From Pelagibacterium limicola (lineage in GTDB: Bacteria > Pseudomonadota > Alphaproteobacteria > Rhizobiales > Devosiaceae), in the NCBI RefSeq assembly GCF_015694405.1, contig NZ_JADQDB010000007.1, forward strand, positions 1-64,000: DNA of 64,000 bases, in the 5' to 3' direction. Under the pieces are notes generated by a model. That model was not told where the DNA came from. It ran no database searches and was given only the letters and a program-made list of their open reading frames with translations. Shown piece by piece: positions 46,299 through 54,097 of this stretch. The stretch's first letter is position 1. Each line of letters opens with the position of its first letter. The position numbers and the translations under genes were made by a program.

Positions 46299-46326
46299 AA
46301 GGCCGGAAGCATGAGCTTCCGGCCTT
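46299..46326. terminator. Terminator between rpoH and the low-complexity gene
   Basis: AAGGCCGGAAGC-ATGA-GCTTCCGGCCTT forms a perfect 12-bp stem with a 4-base loop. CACAAA lies on one side, giving a T-run for the minus strand; the plus side ends CTTCGAG. It lies about 94 bp after rpoH and 48 bp after the stop of the minus-strand gene, so it serves the latter at least. Confidence 0.8.
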
Positions 46327-46373
46327 CGAGTTTGGGGCAGTTACTTCTGTCTGCCGGGAGCACAAATGGCTTC

Positions 46374-47414
46374 CTAGAGAAGTTCACCCTCGTCTGGCGC
46401 ATCCTCGGATGCCGTGCTCTGGCTCGACTGACCACCTTGGCCGCCGCCCTGGCCGCCACCTTGGCCGCCGCCCTGGCCACCACCTTGGCCACCACCCTGG
46501 CCGCCACCTTGGCCACCACCCTGGCCGCCACCTTGGCCGCCACCCTGGCCACCACCCTGGCCGCCACCTTGGCCGCCGCCCTGGCCGCCACCTTGGCCAC
46601 CCTGGCCGGCCGGCGTGTTGTTGCTGTTGCCTGGGCCGTCACCCGTAGCAGGGGGCGTGCCCGGAGCCGCATTGTCAGAGCCGGCCGTGTTTTGTGTATT
46701 GCCGGGGCCACCAGTCTGAGGATTCGGATCCGTGGGATCAGTCGGATCCGTGGGATCAGTCGGATCCGTGGGATCAGTCGGATCAGTCGGATCAGTCGGA
46801 TCGGTCGGATCAGTCGGATCAGTGGGATCGGTCGGATCGGTCGGATCAGTGGGATCGGTCGGATCGGTCGGATCAGTGGGATCGGTCGGATCGGTCGGAT
46901 CCCCACCGCCACCACCGCCGCCACCGCCGCCGCCGCCACCACCGCCGCCGCCGCCGCCACCACCGCCGCCATTGTCGTCGCCGCCATCGCCGTCTCCGTC
47001 ATCAGCGGCGGCAGGACCGATTGCCGCCACCGCGAGCTGATTCACGCACATCGATGCAGCAAGATCGAGCAGTGGCTGACGGGAACTGACGTCGCTCATG
47101 GCAAGGGCGAGCGTTTCCACCGCATCGGCCGCATCGAGACAGATCGGCATAGGCACGAGGGCGGAGTTGCCAGCCTCGGCAATCTGTAGCGCCAGTTCGA
47201 GAATTTCGGCATCCCGCGCCGCCCCAGGCGCACGCGTTGCAAGGAACGCGGTCACGACCGGGCCGCACTGACCGAGGTCCGCTCCCGCAGGGGCCGGGCA
47301 GAGATTGGCGGCCTGGGCAACGGTGAGTGTTTGTTGTGCCCAAGCCGGTGTCCCGGCGAACACGGCACCAGCGACCAGCGCGGTGCTGGCCAGATACGTA
47401 AATTTGCGTTTCAT
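46374..47414 (-). CDS. Secreted low-complexity protein (poly-Gly, DPT and GGGQ repeats)
   Basis: A 346-aa protein with a signal peptide MKRKFTYLASTALVAGAVFA cut near AWA-QQ. Residues about 28-145 form a normal Ala-rich domain with four or five cysteines (NLCPAPAG, DLGQCGPV, PICLDAADA, SMCVNQLA). Then come a poly-Gly run of about 23, about 19 repeats of Asp-Pro-Thr, an Asn/Gly/Thr-rich linker, and about 15 repeats of GGGQ, ending SEDAPDEGELL. No family recognised for the head; the tail suggests a surface or matrix spacer. GGAG lies just upstream, and a perfect CtrA-type box overlaps the presumed promoter. Confidence 0.82.
   Translation of the reverse strand: MKRKFTYLASTALVAGAVFAGTPAWAQQTLTVAQAANLCPAPAGADLGQCGPVVTAFLATRAPGAARDAEILELALQIAEAGNSALVPMPICLDAADAVETLALAMSDVSSRQPLLDLAASMCVNQLAVAAIGPAAADDGDGDGGDDNGGGGGGGGGGGGGGGGGGGGGGGDPTDPTDPTDPTDPTDPTDPTDPTDPTDPTDPTDPTDPTDPTDPTDPTDPTDPTDPTDPNPQTGGPGNTQNTAGSDNAAPGTPPATGDGPGNSNNTPAGQGGQGGGQGGGQGGGQGGGQGGGQGGGQGGGQGGGQGGGQGGGQGGGQGGGQGGGQGGQSSQSTASEDAPDEGELL
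46431..46610 (-). repeat. 12-bp coding tandem repeat (GGGQ units)
   Basis: About 15 imperfect copies of a 12-bp unit (GGTGGCCAAGGC/GGCGGCCAAGGT on the coding strand) encode GGGQ. Unit length is a multiple of three, so slippage would change protein length without a frameshift. Copies differ at third positions. Confidence 0.85.
46726..46902 (-). repeat. 9-bp coding tandem repeat (DPT units)
   Basis: About 20 copies of a 9-bp unit (GGATC(A/C/G)GT(C/G) on the plus strand, GAC/GATCC forms on the other) encode Asp-Pro-Thr. A poly-Gly tract follows in the coding region (plus 46903-46972). The copies differ mostly at one third-codon position, suggesting recent duplication. Confidence 0.85.
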
Positions 47415-47432
47415 GTTAAGAACTCCTCAAGG

Positions 47433-47447
47433 TTAACCGATAGTTAA
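47433..47447 (-). promoter_or_regulatory. Perfect CtrA-type box before the low-complexity gene
   Basis: TTAA-CCGATAG-TTAA matches the CtrA consensus at all eight positions and is followed by CC on both half-sites (TTAACC). It lies 19-33 bp upstream of the start codon, closer than usual for activation, so repression or a very short leader is possible. Binding is inferred. Confidence 0.6.
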
Positions 47448-47703
47448 CCGGAAGCGCCAATATGCTGGTAAACAGTTGAAAAATCAAGTAAAATGTTCTG
47501 TGAAATGTTACTTCGCGAGTTTACGGTAAACGCGGAATACTCAGAGGGATGGCGGCAATGTCTTACCACCGCCATATCAATAATTCAGAGTAGATTATGA
47601 AATAACGGCAGAACGACTTGGCCGATTTCAACCCGAAATGGCCCGATGCATCCGCCATGCAGCGAGGTCTATTAGCCGTTTGCTTGCCAGCGAAATTGAG
47701 AAT

Positions 47704-48354
47704 CTACAGGAGGGCGCCGAGCTTATTGCGGTCGAGAATCAGCAGCCAAGGGCTCTGTTCGCCGATGTCAACCCTGATATCGACCTCGTCGGCCACCGCA
47801 ACGTTCGACGTCCCGATTTTCCGCCCCTGCTCCATGACAAGTCCATCGAGCGGATAAAGCAGCCCGGTTGAGCGCGCGAATGCCGTCCGGCCGAGCGGGT
47901 AGATGGAAACCCGCGTACCTGCTCCAACATCGAGCCGGATCGAACCGTGGACCCCAAGCGCCAGATCGTGCTCCTCCACGAGGATAATCCGGCGTTCCGC
48001 TGCCCTGCGCGCAACCGCGTGAAGCGCAGCAAGCGTGTGGTCGAACCGCCCGCCAGTCATCCCCAACGCGATGGTTGTCGGCGCTTGGGTCGAATAGAGC
48101 GCCTTTTCAAAGTCGGTCGTGTCCTGTTCGGCGATCCGCACCACCTGCGTGCCGGCGGGAATAGAGGAAAACCCTTTGAACGAGTCCATATCGCCAATCA
48201 CCGCATCGGGGACGAGCCCGATTTGCAGGATCCGGTCTGCGCCGCCATCCGCTCCCACGAGCCCTGAACTGATCGCCGCGATCTCGCGCAACACGCCGGG
48301 CTCCACCGTGCCACCGCCGACAATTGTCAGCGGTCCGGCGAAGACTAACGGCAA
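47704..48354 (-). CDS. thiN: Thiamine pyrophosphokinase
   Basis: A 216-aa cytosolic enzyme that converts thiamine and ATP to thiamine pyrophosphate. Motifs: LVGADGGADRILQIGL, DAVIGDMDSFKGF, DTTDFEKAL and TGGRFDHTLAALHAVARRAA, all of the thiamine pyrophosphokinase family. The start is a TTG at 48354; no in-frame ATG lies close and no clear RBS is seen, so the start is the least certain point. It is divergent from the thiamine transport operon thiBPQ and not under that operon's riboswitch. Confidence 0.9.
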   Translation of the reverse strand: MPLVFAGPLTIVGGGTVEPGVLREIAAISSGLVGADGGADRILQIGLVPDAVIGDMDSFKGFSSIPAGTQVVRIAEQDTTDFEKALYSTQAPTTIALGMTGGRFDHTLAALHAVARRAAERRIILVEEHDLALGVHGSIRLDVGAGTRVSIYPLGRTAFARSTGLLYPLDGLVMEQGRKIGTSNVAVADEVDIRVDIGEQSPWLLILDRNKLGALL

Positions 48355-48411
48355 ATCGGGAGGTGCTGAGGCTACTTGCGCCTTGGGATGGGGAACTATA
48401 GTGTCGCCTCG

Positions 48412-48494
48412 TCTCGCTGGGGTGTTCCGGAAATCGGAGCTGAGAAAAACCCATTGAACCTGAACCAGGTCATGCTGGCGGAGGAAGTTCGAGA
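48412..48494 (+). promoter_or_regulatory. TPP riboswitch (thi element)
   Basis: The conserved parts are all there: TGGGGTG at about 48419-48425, GAGCTGAGA at 48438-48446, ACCCATTGAACCTGAACCAGGT and ATGCTGGCGGAGGAA. Outer stem P1 pairs TCTCG (48412-48416) with CGAGA (48490-48494). It sits 128 bp before thiB. Downstream, GATCG-GGGC-CGATC (48589-48602) ends five bases before the thiB ribosome binding site AAAAGGG, a possible part of the expression platform. When bound to TPP it would shut off thiBPQ. Confidence 0.92.
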
Positions 48495-48622
48495 TGGCAA
48501 GGGCGCGCTTGTGCCCCTATCGCCATTTGACGCTTTTCCCTTGATCCAGACTGGCCGCAATGACTGGCTGGCCCGGCCCGCGCTTGCGGATCGGGGCCGA
48601 TCTATGAAAAGGGACGACCGAT

Positions 48623-49630
48623 ATGGTCCGCTTTATCACGACGAGCCTTGTTGCGGTTGCGCTGGGGGCGTTTGCCCTCCCTGCGCACGCGCAGCAATCG
48701 CCCACGCTTACCGTTTATACCTATGATGCCTTTGCCGCGTCCTGGGGCCCCGGCCCAGCACTTAAGGAGGGCTTTGAAGCCCAATGCGGTTGCACCATCG
48801 ATTTCGTTGCCGCCGACTCCTCGATCGGAGCCCTGCGCCGCGCGCAGCTTGAGGGCGAAACGACGTCGGCCGACATCATCCTCGGCCTTGACACCGCCAC
48901 CATCGGCGAAGGCATGGCCACTGGCCTGTTCACCGAACATGGATTGAAATTCGACGGTCTTGACATCCCCCTCGATTGGGCGGACCCCGTCTTCGCTCCG
49001 GTCGATTACGGCTATTTTGCTTTCGTCTACAATACCGAGGACTTGCGCGATCCCCCCTCGAGCTTCGAGGAACTCGCAGGAATGCCCGCCGATTTCAAGA
49101 TCGTCATCCAGGATCCACGCGCTTCAACGCCGGGGCTCGGTCTCGTCCTCTGGATCAAGGCCGCTTATGGCGACCGAGCCATCGAAATTTGGCAAGGCCT
49201 CGCTCCCAACGTTCTGACCGTCACCAACAGCTGGTCCGAATCCTACGATCTGTTCCTGTCCGGCGAAGCCGACATGGTGCTCTCCTACACCACCTCCCCG
49301 GCCTACCACATCATCGCCGAAGACGATCACCGCTTCGCTGCGGCAAAGTTCGAGGAAGGCCACTACACCCAGATCGAGGTTGCAGGCGTTCTCGCCTCCA
49401 GCCCCAATCAGGACCTGGCACGCGATTTCCTCGCCTGGCTGGCGTCCCCCGAGGCGCAGGCCGTCATCCCTACCACGAACTGGATGTATCCGGTGGTCGA
49501 GCCTGAAGGCGGGATCGAACCCGGCTTCGAGGAGATGATCGACCCATCCCCGGCCCTTCTGCTCGACGCAGAGCTCGTGACGGCCAATACGCGCGCCTGG
49601 ATCGACGAAGCCTTTTCCGCATTGCGCTGA
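48623..49630 (+). CDS. thiB: Thiamine ABC transporter, periplasmic binding protein
   Basis: A 335-aa periplasmic protein that binds thiamine and its phosphates. Signal peptide: residues 1-23 with cleavage near AHA-QQ. The mature part has TLTVYTYDAFAASWGPGPAL near the start, ADIILGLDTATIGEG, FVYNTEDLRDPPSSFEEL and SWSESYDLFLSGEADMVLSY, as in ThiB. AAAAGGG precedes the ATG at 48623. First gene of thiBPQ under the TPP riboswitch. Confidence 0.95.
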   Translation: MVRFITTSLVAVALGAFALPAHAQQSPTLTVYTYDAFAASWGPGPALKEGFEAQCGCTIDFVAADSSIGALRRAQLEGETTSADIILGLDTATIGEGMATGLFTEHGLKFDGLDIPLDWADPVFAPVDYGYFAFVYNTEDLRDPPSSFEELAGMPADFKIVIQDPRASTPGLGLVLWIKAAYGDRAIEIWQGLAPNVLTVTNSWSESYDLFLSGEADMVLSYTTSPAYHIIAEDDHRFAAAKFEEGHYTQIEVAGVLASSPNQDLARDFLAWLASPEAQAVIPTTNWMYPVVEPEGGIEPGFEEMIDPSPALLLDAELVTANTRAWIDEAFSALR

Positions 49631-49651
49631 AACACCCGTAAGGACTTATTG

Positions 49652-49678
49652 CACCCTCCCCTGTTATGGGGGAGGGTG
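49652..49678 (+). other. Intercistronic hairpin between thiB and thiP
   Basis: CACCCTCCCC-TGTTAT-GGGGAGGGTG (with one extra G at the loop edge) forms a 10-bp GC-rich stem within the 73-bp gap. It lacks a T-run. Such a hairpin after a binding-protein gene commonly stabilises the upstream message and lowers downstream expression. The short palindrome could also be a dispersed repeat. Confidence 0.5.
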
Positions 49679-49703
49679 ATGGCTTCAGGACGCGGGAGCA
49701 CCG

Positions 49704-51323
49704 ATGGCCGCAGGCGAACCATATGCGCGCGCACGTCCCTGGCGGCCAGGAAGGCGCATTGCGGGACGAACCATTGCGCTCGCGGTCGCCCTCCTTATTG
49801 CCGCGCTTCTGGCTGCACTGGCCGTCGCTGGTCAGCGTTTCCCCACCACCGGTTCGGCAGCCCTCGATATCGCCCATCTGCTGCGCATGTCCGCCCTTCA
49901 GGCCGGACTCTCGACCATTCTGTCATTGATCGCCGGAATGCTCCTCGCCTGGTCGCTCGACCGCCTGCGCTTTTCGGGTCGAGGCTTCGTGGTCGGCCTG
50001 CTCTCCACCGCGCTCGTCCTGCCCTCTCTGGTTGTCATTTCCGGCCTCATCGCCATATGGGGGCGCAATGGCTGGGTCAATTTCATCTTCACACCGCTGG
50101 GCCTGTCATCCGGGTCGATGATCTTCGGGCTCGGCGGCATTCTGGCTGCACACGTCCTGCTCAACGGCGCCCTCGCCGCCCGCGTCTTCCTAGATAGGCT
50201 CGAAGCCATTCCTCCAGAAAAACTCAAGCTCGGGCGCAGCCTCGGGCTTTCCCCCTTGCGTCGCCTGGCGATCATCGACCTGCCGGCGCTGGCCAGTTCC
50301 GTTCCCGGCGTCGGCGCGACGATTTTCCTGTTGTGCTTTACGAGCTTTCCCATCGTTCTGGTTCTTGGCGGCGGCCCGGCCAACCAGACGCTCGAAGTTG
50401 CGATCTACGAATCCGTTCGACTCGATTTCGATCTTGGCAGGGCGGTGGTCCTTGCCCTAGTCCAGCTTCTCGCCTGCGCCGCCATCATCATCCCGGCAAC
50501 GCGCTTTGCCCCCATATCCACCCTCTTTGGTCGACGCAGTCTCCTCCACTGGCCCGATCGCGGGTTCACCGCCACCCTGCAGTGGATCGTGCTTGTCATC
50601 CTGCTTGCCCTCTTCATCTTCCCGCTCCTCGCCGTTCTGGCACGCGGTCTCGGGCCTGCAATGGTCTCGGTTCTCCAGCGCGACGCCTTCTGGCAGGCGA
50701 CCGCGACCAGCCTGACCCTAGGATCGTTGAGCGCCTTTCTGGCCGTCGCACTGGCGGTTGGGCTCGGCATGTCCCGCGCGCTCGAACCGGCCAATGCGCC
50801 CGCAAGGGCGCTTCTCGGCTTGCCGGTCTTTGCCTATCTCGCCGTGCCCGCCGTCGTCCTGGCGCTTGGATTTTTCCTCCTGGCGCGCCTGCTTTTCATT
50901 CCCACCGGCATTGCCGCGCCGATTGTCTTGGTCATTGCCAACGCCCTCCTCGCCCTGCCCTTCGCGTTTGCGATTTTGAGCCCGCCTCTCGAAGCACTTG
51001 CCAAGCGCAACGAAAAGCTCATCCGCTCGCTCGGCCTTTCGGGACGCGATCAGTGGACGAGGATCGAGTGGCCCTTGCTCGGACGCCCGGCTGGTTATGC
51101 GTTGGCGGTATCGTTCGTCTTCTCGCTCGGCGATCTGGGCGTCATTTCGCTCTTCGGTACGGCCGATTTTTCCACCCTGCCATGGCTGATGTACCGCGCC
51201 TTCGGCGCCTATCGCACGCAGGACGCCGAGGCGATCGCTGCGCTCCTGCTGATCCTCAGCCTTGCCGCCTTCCTTGCCATTCCCAAGCTTCTCGAAGTCC
51301 TCACCAATGCTCGAAATCGATAG
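49704..51323 (+). CDS. thiP: Thiamine ABC transporter permease
   Basis: A 539-aa membrane protein of two fused permease halves, about 12 helices. Each half has an EAA-like loop facing the ATPase: LEAIPPEKLKLGRSLGLSPL and LEALAKRNEKLIRSLGLSGR. Length agrees with ThiP (about 536 in E. coli). It starts 73 bp after thiB and its end overlaps the thiQ start by 17 bp. The first 18 residues are Arg-rich and cytoplasmic. Confidence 0.95.
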   Translation: MAAGEPYARARPWRPGRRIAGRTIALAVALLIAALLAALAVAGQRFPTTGSAALDIAHLLRMSALQAGLSTILSLIAGMLLAWSLDRLRFSGRGFVVGLLSTALVLPSLVVISGLIAIWGRNGWVNFIFTPLGLSSGSMIFGLGGILAAHVLLNGALAARVFLDRLEAIPPEKLKLGRSLGLSPLRRLAIIDLPALASSVPGVGATIFLLCFTSFPIVLVLGGGPANQTLEVAIYESVRLDFDLGRAVVLALVQLLACAAIIIPATRFAPISTLFGRRSLLHWPDRGFTATLQWIVLVILLALFIFPLLAVLARGLGPAMVSVLQRDAFWQATATSLTLGSLSAFLAVALAVGLGMSRALEPANAPARALLGLPVFAYLAVPAVVLALGFFLLARLLFIPTGIAAPIVLVIANALLALPFAFAILSPPLEALAKRNEKLIRSLGLSGRDQWTRIEWPLLGRPAGYALAVSFVFSLGDLGVISLFGTADFSTLPWLMYRAFGAYRTQDAEAIAALLLILSLAAFLAIPKLLEVLTNARNR

Positions 51324-51939
51324 CATCAACTTCCGCTACCCCGGCGGCGACACCAGTTTCCATTTCGACATGAGCATCCGCCCCGGCGAGATCGTGGGGC
51401 TGACCGGCGCCTCGGGATCGGGTAAATCCACCCTGCTCGATCTCGTGGCCGGCTTTCTCGCGCCCTCGACAGGAGATATCCAACTCGCGGGACGCTCGAT
51501 CCTTGATCTACCGCCCGAATCCCGGCCCGTCTCGATCCTTTTCCAGAACGACAATCTCTTCGATCACATCTCGGCCGGTGCCAATGTGGCATTGGGGTTG
51601 GGAAAGGGCGTACGCGCCGATGCGCCCCAAATCGTTGACGGACTGGAACAAATGGGATTGGAGGGCTTTGCGCACCGTCGCGCCTCGACCCTTTCGGGCG
51701 GCCAGAAGCAGCGCGTCGCGCTCGCCCGCACGCTGTTGCGAAACCGCCCGGTTCTGCTGCTGGACGAGCCTTTTACAGGGCTAGACGAGGAAACCGCCGG
51801 CCCGATCCGCACCATGCTCGCCGAGCTGGTACGAGCCCAGCAGTGGCACACCATCCTCGTCTCGCACCAGCGCGAGGAAATGGAAGCCCTCGCCGACCGC
51901 ACCTACACTATCACCGATGGAAGAACTCGGCCGCTTTAG
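51307..51939 (+). CDS. thiQ: Thiamine ABC transporter ATP-binding protein
   Basis: A 210-aa ABC ATPase. Walker A GASGSGKSTLLDLVAGFLAP, Q-loop LFQNDNLFDH, signature TLSGGQKQRVALARTLLRNR, Walker B VLLLDEPFTGLD and switch His in LVSHQREE are present. MLEIDSINFRYPGG at 51307 is the chosen start, inside the end of thiP, so translation is coupled. It is short, as ThiQ usually is (about 230). Confidence 0.96.
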   Translation: MLEIDSINFRYPGGDTSFHFDMSIRPGEIVGLTGASGSGKSTLLDLVAGFLAPSTGDIQLAGRSILDLPPESRPVSILFQNDNLFDHISAGANVALGLGKGVRADAPQIVDGLEQMGLEGFAHRRASTLSGGQKQRVALARTLLRNRPVLLLDEPFTGLDEETAGPIRTMLAELVRAQQWHTILVSHQREEMEALADRTYTITDGRTRPL

Positions 51940-51951
51940 CCAGGTCGACGC

Positions 51952-54036
51952 CTATCCGGCATCTGCCGGTGCGGTCGCCGCGTCGAGTTCGGCCCAGGCC
52001 TCCATGACAGCCTGGAAGATTTCCGCGCCGTCCTCGCCCTTTTCCAGCGTCAGGATAGCACGGCGGCCCGTGCCGTAGACCATCGCCAGATCGAGCCATC
52101 CCCGATCGCGCAGCAGCACCTCGTTGGCGGCAACATCGCGCTCTGACGCGCTCGAAAGCGCAAAGAGGAACGAGTTGCCTACAATCCGCGCCGAAGCACC
52201 GGTCAAAGGCTGACCCTGCACGAGCTCTTCGTCCTTGAGGAGCACGCCGGGGAGGTTGGCGATGGAGCCACCCACAAAGCTTTCGGCGAGAACGAAATTG
52301 ATCTCTATAAGATGGCTCGCCGGGAGATTGCGATCGGCGTTGCGGCGGATGAGCATCCGCATCTCGAGATTGCGCGCCGGAATAGTGGCCTGCGCCACGA
52401 TGGTCGGGTGTCCCAACTCATCGCTCCCGCGCGACCACTCGACCGATCCCGAATAGGGGATCGCACCGGCCGTACCGCTCGCCTGTTCTTCAAGCAGAAG
52501 CGATTGCGGACCGCTGGCCGCCGCTGCGATTGCCTCCTGGGTGATCGGCTCGTCAGTACCTTCTAGGCTTTCTCCGGCTTCCGCAGGCAAGCGATCCTCA
52601 AAGGACGCTTCGGGCTCGACTGAAGCGGGAGACGGCGTTTCGGTCTCGACGAACGGCAGTTCCTCACCTGGCATCGCTTCGCCGTTTACGCCCGGCGTGG
52701 TGGGTACGTCCGGTGTCGTGTTCCCGGAGACTTCAGGCGCGAGTTCGAGAGCGGGATCCTGGGTCTCGGCGACTTCGGTCGCCGGAGGGGTCGGATCCGC
52801 CTGCGCGAAGATCGTGTTGAGATTGATATAGCCTTCACGCCAAGCCCAGAAGCCCGCCGCGCCGCCTCCGCCCAGAAGCAGAACCGCCAGCAGCAGGAAA
52901 ACGGTCAATGCACCGATGCCGCCGGACCGTCCGCCGTCGCTTCCCGCCGATGGCTGCAGCGTATCGTCCGCCGGTGGCTCGTTTTCCGGGGTATCACCCC
53001 CCTCGTTTTCGGCGGTCTCTCCGCGCGCCTCTCGGTCGAGTGCGGCGATCGCCCGGTCAATGGCAACCTGCGCGTCCGAAATCCCGGTATCGAGCTGCGT
53101 CCGCGGCTCGAGATCGACTTCCCGCACGCTCGACATCGCCGCTTCGGGCCGTGCAAAGGAACCAGGTTCGGACTTCGTGAGCGGTTGGCCGTGCAGATCG
53201 ACCAACGGCACGCCCGTGCGAGGTTCGGCGTCGTGTGGAGACGCAATGAAATGGCGCTCGGGCTCCGGAACAGGCTCGGAAATCTCTTCGATCAGGGGTT
53301 CGATGGCGAGGCTGCCGCGTACTGGCGGCGCGTCGTCGAGCGCGGCTGCTGGCTCGTCCGCGATGCCAATGGCTGTCGACCCGGGCTTGTCGTTTGCTGC
53401 AGCTTCCGCAGCCGCAATGATGTCCTCGATGGACGATGAGGCGGCAGCACCGGCAACCGCAAAAGCCTGCGCGGGCTCGGTCGCTGGACGAAGGACCGGC
53501 TCCTCGAACCGGTCGCTGGGATCGTCGAAGGACGCGCCCGCTTCTTGCTCGGCCACGTCATCGGAATCGGCGACTTCTGGCTCTGGGGGCCCATCCTGAT
53601 CGGGCTCTTCAGCCGTTTGGGGCTCTGCGTAGGCGGGTGTAGCGAAGACCGGTTCGACGAAGTCGTCCTCGACCGGGACGGCAACAGGTTCGGGATCCGG
53701 GTCGGGTTCGGGTTCTTCCACCTGTGGTTCGGACGGAATTTCTTCGACTACGGGCTCCGGTGCAGCCTCCTGAAAGGGAGGCACGGCGGTCGCATTCTCG
53801 ACCTCCCGGAACCGACCAAGCAGCTTGTCGGTCGCTTCCTGTTCGACCTGACGAATACAGTCTTCGAGGTTGAGACGGTGCGTCGTGATCTCGCGCGCCG
53901 GCAAAGGCGGCTCGATTGCCCGCAATTGCGCGACCAACGCGCTGCGCGCCTTTTCGTATACAGCACGGCGATTGGCGCCGGTATTTTCCGGCAGGGCGTC
54001 GATCGCCCTGCGCAGGAGCTCGCGATAATCGGCCAT
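51952..54036 (-). CDS. Large membrane-anchored, Pro/Glu-rich hypothetical protein
   Basis: A 694-aa protein. The N-terminal 90 residues (MADYRELLRRAIDALPENTG, CIRQVEQEATDKLLGRF) form a conserved helical domain seen in Hyphomicrobiales. A long acidic, Pro-rich disordered stretch (about 90-375) follows, then one membrane helix (about 376-397, ALTVFLLLAVLLLGGGG), then a second low-complexity stretch and a C-terminal beta-rich domain from about residue 530 (SGSVEWSRGSDELGHPTIVA, AQATIPARNLEMRMLIRRNA, LIEINFVLAESFVGGSIANL). Function unknown; topology suggests a cytosolic N-domain and a periplasmic C-domain. It converges on thiQ with 12 bp between. Confidence 0.8.
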   Translation of the reverse strand: MADYRELLRRAIDALPENTGANRRAVYEKARSALVAQLRAIEPPLPAREITTHRLNLEDCIRQVEQEATDKLLGRFREVENATAVPPFQEAAPEPVVEEIPSEPQVEEPEPDPDPEPVAVPVEDDFVEPVFATPAYAEPQTAEEPDQDGPPEPEVADSDDVAEQEAGASFDDPSDRFEEPVLRPATEPAQAFAVAGAAASSSIEDIIAAAEAAANDKPGSTAIGIADEPAAALDDAPPVRGSLAIEPLIEEISEPVPEPERHFIASPHDAEPRTGVPLVDLHGQPLTKSEPGSFARPEAAMSSVREVDLEPRTQLDTGISDAQVAIDRAIAALDREARGETAENEGGDTPENEPPADDTLQPSAGSDGGRSGGIGALTVFLLLAVLLLGGGGAAGFWAWREGYINLNTIFAQADPTPPATEVAETQDPALELAPEVSGNTTPDVPTTPGVNGEAMPGEELPFVETETPSPASVEPEASFEDRLPAEAGESLEGTDEPITQEAIAAAASGPQSLLLEEQASGTAGAIPYSGSVEWSRGSDELGHPTIVAQATIPARNLEMRMLIRRNADRNLPASHLIEINFVLAESFVGGSIANLPGVLLKDEELVQGQPLTGASARIVGNSFLFALSSASERDVAANEVLLRDRGWLDLAMVYGTGRRAILTLEKGEDGAEIFQAVMEAWAELDAATAPADAG

Positions 54037-54097
54037 TATCTACTCAACATTGGCATTTTGCCGAAGGTTCTAACAAAAATATTTCACGCAAGGAAAC

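Noticed and set aside
46431-46902. CRISPR-like array
   Set aside because: The repeats are short (9 and 12 bp), back to back without spacers and in frame inside one coding sequence.
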